Assembly (NCBI GenBank): GCA_002886105.1
Contig: CP025776.1
Coordinates: forward strand, 4,216,001 to 4,280,000
DNA: 64,000 nt
Reading direction: 5' to 3'
Origin: Enterobacter sp. EA-1
GTDB lineage: Bacteria > Pseudomonadota > Gammaproteobacteria > Enterobacterales > Enterobacteriaceae
Of the stretch, positions 1 through 11,664 are shown one piece after another. The notes under the pieces were generated by a model, which saw nothing but the letters and a program-made list of their open reading frames with translations, was not told the DNA's origin and did not search any database. Within the stretch, counting starts at the first letter, position 1. The number at the start of each line of letters is the position of its first letter. A program made the translations under genes and the position numbers.

Positions 1-685
1 CGTAGTTTTCGGCATTCAAGCCGCTGCGGCCAAGCGCGGAAACAATCCCGGAGGTCACTGTTTCACCCAAACCGAACGGGTTACCAATCGCCACCGTATA
101 GTCGCCCACGCGCAGGGCGTCAGAGTCCGCCAGCTTGATAGCGGTCAGGTTTTTCGGATCCTGAATCTGGATCAGCGCGATGTCGGAGCGTGGATCTTTA
201 CCCACCACTTTGGCGTCAAATTTACGCCCGTCGCTCAACTGAACCTTGATGGTGTTGGCGTTATCCACGACGTGGTTGTTGGTCACAACGTAGCCTTTCG
301 CGGCATCAATAATGACCCCGGAGCCCAACGCCATAAATTTCTGCTGCTGACCGCCGCCTGAGCCATCTTGCCCGCCACGGCCTCCCGGCCGCCCTGACAG
401 AATGGCGAACCACCGGAACGGAGAACCGTCCACGGCAGAACGGTGAATTATCACCAAAGAACTGCTGGAAGTTACGTGGCATACGCGGGGTATTCACCGT
501 CGTGCTGCCTTCTACGTTAATACTCACCACCGAAGGCATCACTTTTCCAGCATCGGCGCAAGACTCGGCATTTGTTGCGACGAAGTAGCTGAAGATGCTG
601 TTTCCGCCGCCGTAGCCGACAGAGGAGACAGCGCTAAACTTAAACTCAGGGCCAGTGCACTCATTGCTAACGTGGTTTTTTTCAT
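1..685 (-). CDS. degP: Periplasmic serine protease DegP (HtrA), N-terminal part
   Basis: DegP degrades and chaperones misfolded envelope proteins in the periplasm. Translation starts at the ATG complementary to 683-685, giving MKKTTLAMSALALS, a classic signal peptide ending in an Ala-rich cleavage region. VMPSVVSINVEG follows in the mature N-terminus. The catalytic His lies in TNNHVVD near 275 and the catalytic Asp in RSDIAL near 187. The Ser of GNSGG and both PDZ domains are beyond the left edge. The frame is broken near 545, where an A run is one base short, and near 425 in the Gly/Gln-rich Q-linker. Identity is certain from motifs and from the neighbouring dgt. Confidence 0.95.
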
Positions 686-738
686 GTGTCTCTATCTCAT
701 TACCGATTAACGCAAACAAACTGCTGTGTATGTACCAC

Positions 739-766
739 TCAGAGTCGATTTATAGCCTGAAGTTCC
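739..766 (-). promoter_or_regulatory. Sigma-E type promoter of degP
   Basis: On the minus strand GGAACTT (766-760) is followed after 16 bases by TCTGA (743-739). This matches the RpoE consensus and the known sigma-E promoter position of degP, about 55 bases before the start codon. It implies induction by envelope stress. Confidence 0.8.
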
Positions 767-824
767 GGGGTGCCGTTTCGGCAAAAAGTAAAAATTTATT
801 GTCGTTCTTTACAAAACAACGGGG

Positions 825-2343
825 TTATTCCACCGCCATCAAACGACGATATTCATCCCAAGAATATAAATCAGTCATACCGCTGATATAATCCTGGAAT
901 CAATCGACAACGATGATAATACTCCAGCACCGGATACTCCGCCGAATCGGGCGATAATTTACTGACCGCCTCCACATACGCTAATCGATGACGCGTCGAC
1001 AGTTTATGAAACAGGCGCGATGCGATCGGAAAGCGGCGCAGACGCTCTTTTCCACCAACTCAGTAAAATCCGCCAACGATAATTGCAACAACGGGCGGTA
1101 AATATCCAGCAACCCACTGATGACGCGATAACCCTGTAATTCAAGCTGCTCGACATCCGGGTGGCTGAATACATGTTTAATGGCGACATTTTTATATAAT
1201 TCAAGTAGCTGACTGAAACCGCTATCATCTTCCAGCAACGCATGGTTGAATTCGCCGCTGAAGATTTGGGGCAGGTTATCAATAAAACGCTGTGCCGCGT
1301 AAGGCACCAGCTTATTAAGGGTATTGACCCGCAGATACATAAAAAATTGGTCTTCTGCACTGCGACGCATGGAATTCACACGGGATTTATCCCGGGGCAT
1401 TTTCGACCACCTGAGCAAACAGCGAACCTTTTCATGCGCTCCCCGGGCATCATAAAGATGCTGGTAAAGTTGTTCCGCCGTGAAAATACGTTTTCCACCG
1501 CATCTTCTAAATCGGCGACGCAATAAGAAATATCGTCGGCGGCTTCCATTATCCACGTCAAAGGGAAGCGGCTGTAAGTATCCGAGGGTTTAATTCTTTA
1601 CGTAAGCGCGCAACATAGGCTTCTTCGCTGGAAATAATAACCCGGTTTTTTCATTAAATAGCTGTGCGACGCCGGAGGAGAACCCACCCACCACGCAGGG
1701 CGCGTATATTTTAAAATGCAGCCAACCTGCGCCCGAGGTCAGGTTCATTCGCATCAGCGTATGCACAAGGCGGATCCCCTGCGCGTTTCCTTCAAAATGG
1801 CTTAAATCCGGCGAACTTTCCTGCGCAGCGCGTTTAACCCATCTTCGCCCTCATGCAGGCGCAACACCGCCACCTCACAGCGATCGTCCGACAACGGTTG
1901 ACCAAGCGCATCTTCCGGTGCCAGTCGCTGGTGGAACCAATCATTAATTGCCGCCTCGCCAAAATGCCCGAAAGGCGGGTTGCCAATGTCATGCATCAGG
2001 CACGCCATCTCAACAATGCTTTCAAACGGTCCGGTCAGTTCATCCAACCCGTAGGTTTCCAGCAACTTCCAGTTCTTTCCAGGCGGCTAAGGATTTCTTT
2101 GGCGATATAGCGTCCCACCTGCTGTACTTCCAGTGAGTGGGTCAGACGCGTACGTACCGCCGCATTGCGCTCCAGAGGAAAAAACCTGCGTTTTTGCTGC
2201 AACCGCCGAATGGCCGGGGAGTTGATGATGCGCCCGCGATCGCTTTCAAAAATACGCAGGATTTCACGCTCGGTTTTCACGCCCTGCGGCGAACGATAAC
2301 GGCGGCGCCAGTTTATTTTGTTGCGAAAGTCGATCTCTGCCAT
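825..2343 (-). CDS. dgt: Deoxyguanosinetriphosphate triphosphohydrolase
   Basis: Dgt cleaves dGTP to deoxyguanosine and triphosphate; it is a cytoplasmic HD-domain hydrolase. The start ATG (2343) gives [16 protein letters not shown] and has AGGAG six bases upstream. The metal-binding HD motif is in [16 protein letters not shown] near 1990. The C-terminus ends in EYRRLMAVE at a TAA (825-827). Total length, about 505 codons, equals the E. coli protein. The frame is broken at several points (near 2080, 1803, 1730, 1560, 1400 and 893). Two of these sit where a CCTGG has become CCCGG or CCTCGG: TGG codons read as CGG at 1443-1445, and ACCTCGGG near 1728. I treat the gene as intact in the organism. 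Confidence 0.93.
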
Positions 2344-2449
2344 TTTCTCTCCTGTGCGAAGCGTCACGGGATATCATGCAATTGTGTATGCCATGATAGA
2401 CTATGCCCTGAAAACGTAATTCTGTCTTATCACATTAGCGAGTATCTCC

Positions 2450-3151
2450 ATGAAAATTGGCATTATTGGTGCAATGGAAGAAGAAGTTACGCTGCTGCGT
2501 GACAAAATCGAGAACCGTCAGACCCTGAATATTGGCGGGAGCGAAATCTACACCGGTACGCTGAATGGCACTGACGTCGCTTTGCTGAAGTCGGGCATTG
2601 GCAAAGTCGCGGCTGCGATGGGCGCAACGTTGCTGCTGGAGCGCTGCCAGCCGGATGTGATTATCAATACCGGTTCTGCGGGCGGTCTGGCGCCAACGCT
2701 GAAAGTAGGCGATATCGTGGTGTCTGACGAAGCGCGTTATCACGATGCCGACGTGACCGCTTTCGGTTACGAGTACGGTCAGTTACCGGGCTGCCCGGCG
2801 GGCTTTAAAGCCGATGATAAACTGATTGCCGCCGCAGAAGCCTGTATCGCACAACTGGATCTGCACGCCGTGCGTGGTTTGATTGTCAGCGGCGATGCCT
2901 TTATCAATGGTTCAGTGGGTCTGGCGAAAATCCGCCACAACTTCCCGCAAGCCATCGCCGTTGAAATGGGAAGCCACCGCCATTGCGCATGTTTGCTATA
3001 ACTTTGGCGTGCCGTTTGTTGTGGTTCGCGCCATCTCCGACGTGGCGGATCAACAGTCGCACCTGAGCTTTGATGAGTTCACGGCCGTCGCGGCGAAACA
3101 ATCCAGCCTGATGGTGGAAACCACTGGTGCAGAACCTCGGCGCGTGGTTAA
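2450..3151 (+). CDS. mtn: 5'-methylthioadenosine/S-adenosylhomocysteine nucleosidase
   Basis: Mtn (Pfs) hydrolyses methylthioadenosine and S-adenosylhomocysteine to adenine and a thioribose, feeding methionine salvage and autoinducer-2 production. The product begins [19 protein letters not shown], with the catalytic-site Glu in AMEEEV. GSAGGL and the acidic [10 protein letters not shown] motif follow. An extra G at about 2968 breaks VEMEATAIAH, and two more single-base gains near 3123 and 3140 disturb the C-terminal end ETLVQNLARG. The stop is TAA 3149-3151. It is divergent from dgt and overlaps btuF by 8 bases, so the two are probably cotranscribed as in E. coli. Confidence 0.95.
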
Positions 3152-3949
3152 TCGTTCACTCGGGGCGCTTGCCGCCCTGCTTATTCTGCTACCGGCGTGG
3201 CTGTTCGCCGCGCCGCGCGTGATTTCGCTCTCACCGGCCAATACGGAACTGCTGTTTGCCGCGGGGATTACGCCCGTCGGCGTGAGCAGCTATTCCGATT
3301 ACCCTCCCGAAGCCGCGCATATTGAGCAAGTCGCCAGCTGGCAGGGCATCAATCTCGAACGCATCGTCGCATTGAAACCCGACATGGTGCTGGCGTGGCG
3401 CGGCGGCAACACCGAGCGGCAGGTCAATCAACTGGAAGCAGTTTGGCGTTACCGTGATGTGGGTGGATGCCATCACCATTGAACAAGTAGCAGAGACGCT
3501 GCGCGCGCTTGGAGCCCTACAGCCCGCATCCAGAGCAGGCCCGGCGAGCGGCGCAACAGCTTATGGCGCGTTATGACGAACTGAAAGCGCGCTATGCAAA
3601 CCAGCCGAAAAAACGCGTGTTCCTGCAGATTTGGCGCACAGCCGCTGTTCACCAGCGGGCAAGGTTCGATTCAGAACGAGGTGCTGGAACTGTGCGGCGG
3701 CGAAAACATCTTTGCCGCCAGTCGCGTGCCCCGGCCGCAGGTCAGTCGCGAGCAAGTGTTAGCCCGCCAGCCGCAGGCGTGATTGTAGTCGCCGGAGAGG
3801 CGCGTGAAATCCCCAACATCGAACAATTCTGGCATAGTCAGCTCGATATACCGATTATTTCTCTCCACAGCGACTGGTTTGAACGCGCAAGCCCGCGTAT
3901 TATCCTCGCCGCTCAACAACTCTGTACTGCCCTTGCGCAGGTGAAATAA
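3144..3949 (+). CDS. btuF: Vitamin B12 periplasmic binding protein BtuF
   Basis: BtuF delivers cobalamin to the inner-membrane importer BtuCD. The GTG start at 3144 gives a hydrophobic signal segment ([19 protein letters not shown]) followed by [17 protein letters not shown], the usual mature N-terminus of class III binding proteins. Later blocks [31 protein letters not shown] and the C-terminal [18 protein letters not shown] match the family. It overlaps the mtn stop by 8 bases. The frame is broken near 3436, 3511 and 3630 by single-base gains. At 3732-3734 a CCTGG has been read as CCCGG, turning the expected Trp of VPWPQV into Arg. Confidence 0.93.
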
Positions 3950-3962
3950 CCGGGGAATTCAC

Positions 3963-4585
3963 ATGCTCGTCTACTGGCTGGATATTATCGGCACTGCCGT
4001 GTTTGCCATCTCAGGCGTCCTGCTTGCCGGGAAATTGCGTATGGATCCGTTTGGCGTGCTGGTGCTCGGCGTGGTTACCGCCGTCGGCGGCGGGACGATC
4101 CGTGATATGGCGCTGGCGCACGGGCCGGTATTCTGGGTAAAAGATCCCCACCGATCTGGTGGTCGCCATGGTGACCTGCATGCTGACCATTGTGCTGGTG
4201 CGTCAGCCGCGCCGCCTGCCGAAATGGATACTCCCCGTACTGGACGCCGTAGGTCTGGCCGTGTTTGTCGGGATTGGCGTGAATAAGGCCTTTCTGGCCG
4301 AAACCGGGCCGCTGGTCGCCATCTGTATGGGCGTGGTCACCGGGGTGGGCGGCGGGATAATCCGCGATGTCTGGCGCGGGAAGTGCCAATGATCCTGCGT
4401 ACTGAAATTTACGCCACTGCCTGTATTGCTGGCGGCATCGTGCATGCGACTGCGTTTTACTTTTTTACCGTTCCACTGGAAACGGCCAGTATGCTGGGCA
4501 TGGTGGTCACACTGGTGATTCACTGGCAGCCATTCGCTGGCATCTGAAGCTACCAACGTTCGCGCTGGATGAACCGGGCCGATAT
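3963..4585 (+). CDS. yadS: TRIC-type cation channel family membrane protein YadS
   Basis: This is a small inner-membrane protein of the UPF0126/TRIC family, with two repeats of three hydrophobic helices. Repeat one carries [17 protein letters not shown] and [12 protein letters not shown]; repeat two carries FVGIGVNKA and [10 protein letters not shown], the paired GGGxxRD signatures of the family. The physiological substrate is not established for the E. coli homologue. It starts 13 bases after btuF. Breaks occur at about 4145, 4371 (CCTGG reduced to CTGG) and 4525. The stop codon is uncertain because the terminal LDEPGR codons run into the terminator; the end given is approximate. Confidence 0.88.
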
Positions 4586-4589
4586 CAAA

Positions 4590-4618
4590 AAAGCCGTGTC
4601 GATGACACGGCTTTTTTT
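4590..4618. terminator. Bidirectional terminator between yadS and erpA
   Basis: An 11-bp perfect stem, AAAGCCGTGTC with GACACGGCTTT, and a 3-base loop is flanked by a T run on the plus strand and an A run on the other side. It serves the convergent yadS and erpA genes. Confidence 0.9.
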
Positions 4619-4634
4619 ATACCTGCCGGGCTCG

Positions 4635-4981
4635 TTAAATACTGAACGAAGAACCGCAGCCGCAGGTGCTGGTCGCGTTCGGGTTGGTGACCACAAAGCG
4701 GGAACCTTCCGAGGCCTTCGGTATAATCGACCGAACCACCTACCAGATATTGCAGGCTCATGGGATCAACCACCGGTGCCAACGCCCTGTTTCTCAATGG
4801 TCATATCGCCATCGTTGATTTGATCATCAAAGGTAAAACCATACTGGAAGCCACTGCAACCACCACCGGTGATGTAGACACGCAGTTTCAGGTTTGGATT
4901 TTCCTCATCTGCGATCAGGCTTTTTACTTTGTTGGCTGCTGCATCGGTAAACTGCAGCGGCAACGCTACGTCATCACTCAT
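4635..4981 (-). CDS. erpA: Iron-sulfur cluster insertion protein ErpA
   Basis: ErpA is an A-type carrier that hands Fe-S clusters to apoproteins, including isoprenoid-pathway enzymes. The start gives [20 protein letters not shown]. The three cluster ligands are all present: Cys in [13 protein letters not shown] and the C-terminal CGCG pair before SSFSI-stop. Expected length is 114 residues. The frame is broken at two Dcm sites: near 4771 (GGCCTGGTGG read as GGCACCGGTGG) and at 4709-4714 (CCTGG read as CCTCGG). Restoring both gives a normal family member. Confidence 0.95.
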
Positions 4982-5063
4982 GTCTTGCTCCCATTGCTAC
5001 TGCGATCCGGGCAAATAGTCACCCGATCATTGTTGGCTATTATCCAATACGCTATTAAATCGT

Positions 5064-6467
5064 TCAAGTATTCTCCCGCCGCGACGCCTCAACACCGGCC
5101 GCTTCCTGCACGGCAAGTGTACGTGCCGGGGATGGCGGAGTAGAGCGGTTTACCGCCAAGGAACTGTGCTAACAGTGTCGCACCAAGACAGGTGATGATC
5201 ATTGGCAGAATAAGCTGGTAATTGTCTGTCATTTCCAGAACCAGCACGATCCCGGTCAACGGCGCACGCAACGAAGCCGCCAGTAACGCGCCCATACCAG
5301 CGACGGCAAATGTTGCCGCATCAAGTTGATAGTGGGGAAAAGATCCGCGCTCGCACTGCCGAAGGCCATCCCCCAATACCGTGCCCAGCGACAGCATTGG
5401 GGCAAATATTCCCCAGCGCCCGAGCAGAAACAAAGCAGCGTCATGGCAACACGGATCAAAAGAGTAATAGCAACACCCCGACAGTATAGTTCCCCGGCTG
5501 CCGCTATCGGGATCAAGGCAAAACCCCCACCGGAAAACGCCGGAGCAATCAAACCCAGCACGCCACAAGCGCCACCGATAAGCCCACCGACCACCCAGCG
5601 AGTCGTCTGGCCGCCGTGAATGCGTTGAAAAGATCCTGAGTTCGCAGCACCAGCGTATTAAACAAAGGCCCTACGCAGCCAAAATCATCCCCAGCACCAG
5701 ATAGAGCCAGAGCGTGTTGACCGGCGCATTACTGAGTTTGCCTACATCAATGACCGCGGCTTCGCCATTAAACAGGCGAAACACAATGCTCGACATGATC
5801 ACACCGGTGAACACGGCTTTAATGGAGATCAGGTTGTAGTGAAACTGGGAGCGCATCTCTTCAATAATAAAAAGGATCCCAGCCAATGGCGCATTAAACG
5901 CGGCAGACAGACCTGCCGCTGCGCCGGTCGCCAGTAACGTATGGCGCGCCTCTGCGCTGCGCATACGAAACAGATCCGCCACCATGCGGCCAATATTCCC
6001 GCCAATCTGCACCGTCGGGCCTTCCCGGCCAAGCACCATTCCTGCGCCGAGCGTCCCCATACCGCCGATGAATTTGACCGGCAGCACGCGCCACCAGCGT
6101 ACCGGACGTAGCTCTTCCAGCGCGCCTTCAATCTCCGGAATGCCGGAACCTCCGGCCTCCGGCGCAAAGCGGCGAACCAAAAAATACCCCACCATCGCCA
6201 ATAGCGCGGAGCCAATGAATGCCAGCGACCAGACCCGCCACGCGCTATCCGCCACACCGGGCCAGTGCGCCTGTGCGGGTATTGATGACGAAATTGACCG
6301 CTTTTTCCAAAAGCAACGCCCACTAACCCGGTCAGCGTTCCCGCGACGGCAGCCATGATCAATATCGCCAGCGGCGTTTTATCGCGTTGCAACAAGTGAC
6401 GCAAAATATCTCTGCGACGCCGACGTTCCACTTGCTGCTGTTCAAATGAGGAGGTTTCAGGAGTCAT
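5064..6467 (-). CDS. clcA: H+/Cl- exchange transporter ClcA
   Basis: ClcA exchanges two chloride ions for one proton across the inner membrane and supports extreme acid resistance. Selectivity motif [25 protein letters not shown] with the gating Glu, and FIIEEMR with the internal proton Glu are all visible, so it should be an exchanger and not a channel. The N-terminal region is [20 protein letters not shown], and the end reads [11 protein letters not shown] once a two-base loss near 5125 is repaired. Other breaks lie near 6300, 5625, 5590 and 5330. It is divergent from hemL. The start is the best ATG but lacks a strong ribosome-binding site. Confidence 0.93.
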
Positions 6468-6637
6468 AGATAAGAAAAGATAATACAAATACAGCGGGCA
6501 TTGTAACGAACCGGGGTGCCTGCGTCGCGGCTAAAATCCCTGCAAAATATGTCATTCCACTGGCCGGGCGTGCATAACCTTCCCGTAATCACATAGAATG
6601 GCGGGCATTGATTTTTCCACCAACCGGAATTGAAAGC

Positions 6638-7924
6638 ATGAGTAAGTCTGAAAAACTCTATAACGCAGCGCGTGAGTCTGATCCCGGGCGGAGTCAACTC
6701 GCCGGTGCGCGCCTTTACTGGCGTGGGTGGTACGCCGCTGTTTATCGAGCGTGCTGACGGCGCTTATTTGTACGATGTCGATGGTAAAGCCTATATCGAT
6801 TATGTCGGCTCCCCGGGGGCCAATGGTGCTGGGGCACAACCATCCGGCCATTCGCAATGCGGTAATTGAAGCCGCCAGCCGTGGACTGAGCTTTGGCGCA
6901 CCGACCGAAATGGAAGTCAAAATGGCTGAACTGGTGACAGAACTGGTGCCGACGATGGATATGGTGCGGATGGTGAACTCCGGTACGGAAGCGACCATGA
7001 GCGCGATTCGCCCTTTGGCGCGTGGTTTTACCGGTCGCGATAAAATCATCAAATTCGAAGGCTGCTACCACGGGCATGCGGATTGCCTGCTGGTAAAGCC
7101 GGATCCGGCGCGTTGACGCTGGGCCAGCCGAACTCACCAAAGACGTTCCGGCGGATTTCGCCAAACATACCCTCACCTGCACCTATAACGATCTCGCCTC
7201 CGTGCGCGCCGCCTTCGAACAATATCCGCAGGATATCGCCTGCATTATTGTTGAGCCGGTAGCAGGCAATATGAACTGCATTCCGCCGCAGCCGGAATTC
7301 CTGCCAGCCTGCGTGCGCTGTGCGATGAATTTGGTGCGCTGCTGATTATCGATGAAGTGATGACCGGCTTCCGTGTGGCGCTGGCCGGAGCGCAAGCGTA
7401 CTACGATGTGACGCCGGACCTGACCTGCCTTGGCAAAATCATCGGCGGCGGCATGCCGGTCGGCGCATTTGGCGGTCGCCGCGAGGTGATGGATGCGCTG
7501 GCGCCAACCGGCCCGGTTTATCAGGCGGGAACCCTGTCCGGCAACCCGATTGCGATGGCGGCGGGCTATGCCTGTTTAACCGAAGTGGCTCAGCCCGGCA
7601 TCCACACCACCCTGACCGAACTGACCACCCAACTGGCCAATGGTCTGCTCGACGCCGCTCAGCAGGCAGGCATCCCACTGGTTGTGAACCATGTCGGCGG
7701 CATGTTCGGCCTGTTCTTTACCGATGCGCAAAGCGTGACCTGCTATCAGGATGTGGTGAAGTGCGATGTTGAATCGTTTCAAACGGTTCTTCCATCTGAT
7801 GCTGGAAGAAGGCGTTTATCTTGCGCCGTCTGCGTTTGAAGCGGGCTTCATGTCCGTCGCACACAGCGAAGAAGATATCGACAAGACTATCGATGCGGCT
7901 CGCCGCGCATTCGCGAAACTCTGA
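6638..7924 (+). CDS. hemL: Glutamate-1-semialdehyde 2,1-aminomutase
   Basis: HemL converts glutamate-1-semialdehyde to 5-aminolevulinate in the C5 haem pathway and is a PLP enzyme. It begins [11 protein letters not shown] and is preceded by GGAATTGAAAGC. Family blocks include [50 protein letters not shown] and the PLP-lysine site [17 protein letters not shown], ending in [12 protein letters not shown]. The length of 1287 bases matches 426 codons plus a few inserted bases. Breaks occur near 6672, 6811 (SWGP site, CCTGG read as CCCCGG), 7013, 7103, 7300 and 7785. Confidence 0.95.
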
Positions 7925-7929
7925 TGTTC

Positions 7930-7960
7930 TTTTCCCTCTCCCCATCAGGGAGAGGGAAAA
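7930..7960. terminator. Bidirectional terminator between hemL and fhuB
   Basis: A 13-bp perfect stem, TTTTCCCTCTCCC with GGGAGAGGGAAAA, and a 5-base loop CATCA. It lies just after the hemL stop and two bases before the fhuB stop, between converging genes. Confidence 0.85.
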
Positions 7961-7962
7961 TA

Positions 7963-9944
7963 TTAGCGGCTCTGCTTTCTCAGCAAATAGATAAAGTACG
8001 GCGCGCCAATAAAGGTCGACAGCAGCCCCGCCGGGGATCTGATACGGAAACAACATCATCCGCCCGCACCAGTCGGCAAAGACCAGCAACACGCCCCCTA
8101 CCAGTGCTGAAATCAGCATATGCGGCATCGTGCGGCGAAAGCCCATCATCCGTGCAATATGCGGCGCCATGAGCCCGACAAAGCTCAGCGGCCCAATGGT
8201 CATCGTCGCCGTGGCCGTTAAAGCCGCAGCCAGCAGCAGTAGCGCAACACGCGATGATGTCAGCGCCATGCCCATTGCCCGCGCGGTATCGCCGCCCAGC
8301 GGTAAAATCATCAGCCAGCGACGGCACAGCGGCGTCAACGCCAGCAACACCACCATCATCGCACTGGTGCGCCATACCTGCTCACCGGAGGCGTTATAGG
8401 TTGAACCGGAAATCCACGTCAGGATCGCCGTCATACGCGGGTCACCACTGGCCTGCATCATCATCAGCAGCATAGTAAACGCCGTGCTTAACGCCATACC
8501 GGCCAGCAGCATGCGGTGCGGTGAAAACCCGCCGCGCCCGGCAGAAACCATGATAATCAGTAGCGTCGCCGCTGCGCCAAGACTCCCGGCGGGCATCAGC
8601 CAGCCAAAGGCGTTTCCCGGTACGAAAAGAGCATCAGCACCACGCCAAACGCCGCACCGGAGCTGATCCCCAGTACTTCCGGGCTGGCCATCGGGTTACC
8701 AGTCAGGCGCTGAATAATGCAACCCGCAACAGCCAGCATGATGCCAGCAGTGAGCGCCGCGATGATGCGCGGCCAGCGCCACTCCAGAAGATCATTCAGT
8801 AACGCACCACTGGCCCAGTGCCAGCCTTGCGCATCCCGACCGAATGCCAGCGCCACCCACATCGCCAGCAACAACACCACCTGGTGCCCCCGAAGGCAAA
8901 CCACGGCACATGCTGACGCTCAGCGGGAATATTATCCCCGGCGTTCATCGCGGGGCGCTCATGCTGCGCAGTCGCGGCAACAGCCACAGCAGCAACGGTG
9001 CGCCAATCAACGCGGTAACAGAGCCGGTGGAGATCTCCATCCATACGCGGGTCAGCAACCAGACCAGTTGATCGGAAAGCCACAAAATCAGCGCGCCAAT
9101 AAGCGGCGACAACATCAGCCGCGCCAGTAAACGGCGCGCGCCGAGCATTTTGCCAACAGCGGGGCAAACAGGCCGATAAAACCAATAATGCCCACCGCAT
9201 TCACCAGCAATGCACTGAGTGCAATCGCCAGCGTCAGCGCCGCCAGACGGGCCAGCGACAAGGCCAACCCCGAGGTTGCGCGCAACACCATCATCCAACC
9301 CCATCAGGGTCAGCGGGCGCAGCAGTAACAGTGTTAATACACCGCAGCCCACCAGTTGCGGCCACAGACGCTGCACCACGCTCCAGTCGGTCTGGGTCAG
9401 CGTACCGGTGCTCCATAAGAACATGCTTTGCAACTGATCGTGATGAAACAGCGCCAGCAACTGGTTGATTGCCCCGCAATAAAGACTCACCACTAGCCCG
9501 GCAAGGATCAGCGTCACCGGCGATAACCGTTTGCCCCAGTGCCACGCCAAACACCAGCGAGCCCACAGCACACGCGCCCGCCAGTGCGGCAAACTGCGAA
9601 GCCAGCACGCCCGGTATCGCCCACAGTGTGGTGACGGTAATCCCCAGTTGAGCGCCAGTCGCCACGCCAAGCGTGGTCGGTTCCGCCAGCGGGTTGCGCA
9701 ATACCTGCTGGAACAACACCCCCACCAGCCCAAGACCTGCCCCCCACCAACAGGAAATCACCAGCCTTGGCAGCAAGCTGTAGTGGAACAGCATCTGATC
9801 GATACGATCGAATGTCTGGCGCGCAGCGCTCACCCCACTGCGCTCGCGGCAGCGCAATGTTTAAATTGAACCAGCTCAGCCCTGCAGCCACGGCAAACAA
9901 CAGCGCCAGTAATAGCACCGGGAAAGGGAGAGACGACGACTCAT
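7963..9944 (-). CDS. fhuB: Ferric hydroxamate ABC permease FhuB
   Basis: FhuB is the inner-membrane permease for ferrichrome and other hydroxamate siderophores. It is a double-length protein of two fused FecCD-type halves, about 660 residues. Both halves are seen: the N-half with VLRNPLAEPTTLGVATGAQL and QLQSMFLWSTGTLTQ, the C-half with RLTGNPMASPEVLGISSGAA and DPRMTAILTWISGSTYNA. The end GAPYFIYLLRKQSR is followed by TAA (7963-7965). The ATG overlaps the fhuD TGA in ATGA, so translation is coupled. About ten frame breaks are spread along the gene, including one within the first ten codons; total length is normal. Confidence 0.94.
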
Positions 9945-10824
9945 GCCTTACCTCCCAGCGCATTGTCCAGCACCCGGGTAAAGTGCATCGCTGTCGCGCC
10001 ATAAAACCAGACAGCCGGAACGCGCTGGAAACGACCGGCGCGCACAAAGGGCATCGCCTGCCACAGCGGCGTCGCCATCAGCTTGTTCATATCCGGTCAT
10101 TACTGTGATCGAAACAGAGCACATCCACGTCTTTGTATTCCGCCAGCCTGTCGATACCAACCGCCACACTGCCCCAGAAGCTGGTTTCACCGTGCCGGTG
10201 GCATTACGAATGCCAAGGCTATCAAGCACTTCCTGAAACAGGCAGTTCAGACCAAACGCCAGCACATGACGGGGATCCAGCAGCGTGATCATCAGCAACG
10301 GGCGGTTGCCACGGCGGGCAAAATGCGGTTTTGTCCCGTCGATCAACGCATCAAACGCATCCAGATGCGTTTTCGCAGCCGCTTCCCTGTTCAGCAACTG
10401 CGCCATCTCGTTAAGGGAGTGACGCGCCATAGTGAGCGGTTTTGCCATCGCTGAAGGTGAAACCGCGCCCCGGTGCAATGCGCGCCAGTTTGGTTTCTGA
10501 CGGGCCATAGCCTGCGGACCAGACAAGATAAGAGGGCTTCATCTGCGTCAGCAGTTCGAGATTCGGCTCTGTACGCAGCCCGATATCGATCACCGAGTCA
10601 GGCAGTGCAGGTTCGTTAACCCACACGTTGTAGTCATGCACATCCGCCACGCCATAGGGCGCAACGCCGAGCGCCAGCAGTAGCTCTACGGGTAGCCATT
10701 CGAGGGCAACGATACGGTGCGGGTCAACAGACGCCGCCTGCGCGTTGCGCATGTTCCACAGTAAGGGAGAGAGCGCCATCGCCGTCAGCAGGCGGCGACG
10801 GCTAATCTGAGGTAATTGGGCCAT
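9941..10824 (-). CDS. fhuD: Ferric hydroxamate periplasmic binding protein FhuD
   Basis: FhuD captures iron-hydroxamates in the periplasm and passes them to FhuBC. The N-terminus [20 protein letters not shown] carries an RRR-plus-hydrophobic leader resembling a Tat signal, as in E. coli FhuD. Family blocks are IVALEWLPVELLLALGVAPYG, split here by the display limit, then LRTEPNLELL, VWSAGYGPS and IAPGRGF. The start codon overlaps the last base of the fhuC stop, and the stop overlaps fhuB. Breaks occur near 10440, 10180, 10100 and 10030. The end LDNALGGKA is intact. Confidence 0.93.
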
Positions 10825-11617
10825 TAGTAAACAAAACTCACCGGTGCGGCGCCGGAAGGATGCGGCAAGATCCCCATCGGGATGCCATAAATGTGTTCAA
10901 GCGTGTCGGCACGCATTAAGGCATCCGGTACGCCTTCCGCGATCATTTCACCGCCGCGCAGCGTCACCAGATAATCGCAATATCGCGCCGCCATATTAAT
11001 GTCGTGCAGGACGGCAATCACCGTGAGCCCACGTTGCTGGCTGAGACGATGCACCAGCGCCAGCACATCAACTGGTGCGCGATATCCAGCGCGGAAGTCG
11101 GCTCATCAAGCAGCAGGCAACGGCTATCCTGCGCCACCAGCATAGCAATCCACGCACGCTGGCGTTCACCGCCGGAAAGACTGTCGACCGAGGGCGATGC
11201 GCCAACGGTTTCAGCCCAACCAGCGCTATCGCTTCTTCCACTTTTCCCGGTCAGCAATGCCAAAACGCCCTAACGCGCCGTGCCACGGATAACGACCAAT
11301 CGCTACCAGCTCACGTACGGTCATCCCTTCCGCCTGCGGCAGTTGTTGAGGAAGATACGCCACCTTGCGGGCAAGGCTTTGCTGTTCCAGCTCGCCAACG
11401 GCTGCTGATCCAGCAAAATATCGCCACCGGAAGGTGGCTGATGACGGCCCAACATTTTGAGCAGTGTGGATTTACCCGAACCGTTATGACCAATCAGCCC
11501 CGTCACTTTCCCGGCAGGAAAAGTCAGGGATAACGGATGCAATAGTGTGCGTGGCACGCTAAAGCTCACATCGTTCAGTTGAAAGGTGGTATCGGGAAGC
11601 GTTTTGTTATCCTGCAT
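10824..11617 (-). CDS. fhuC: Ferric hydroxamate ABC ATPase FhuC
   Basis: FhuC powers hydroxamate-siderophore import. The protein begins [19 protein letters not shown], and Walker A is [12 protein letters not shown]. The signature is [19 protein letters not shown], and Walker B is [16 protein letters not shown], followed by the H-loop VLHDINMA. It ends in [11 protein letters not shown], overlapping the fhuD start by one base. Frame breaks lie near 11390, 11270 and 11070. Position second in the operon after fhuA, and the coupling to fhuD, match the E. coli order. Confidence 0.95.
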
Positions 11618-11635
11618 GGTAGCCAACTTATCAGA

Positions 11636-11655
11636 GGGCACGGCGAACCGTGCCC
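11636..11655 (-). other. Stem-loop between fhuA and fhuC
   Basis: A perfect 8-bp stem GGGCACGG/CCGTGCCC closes a CGAA tetraloop between the fhuA stop and the fhuC start. It has no U tract, so it looks like a partial attenuator or an mRNA-stability element that would reduce fhuCDB expression relative to fhuA. Function is inferred. Confidence 0.65.
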
Positions 11656-11664
11656 GAAGAGAGA

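Noticed and set aside
11636-11655. A REP-type repeat between fhuA and fhuC
   Set aside because: The hairpin occurs once, and I found no second copy in the window and no REP core sequence.
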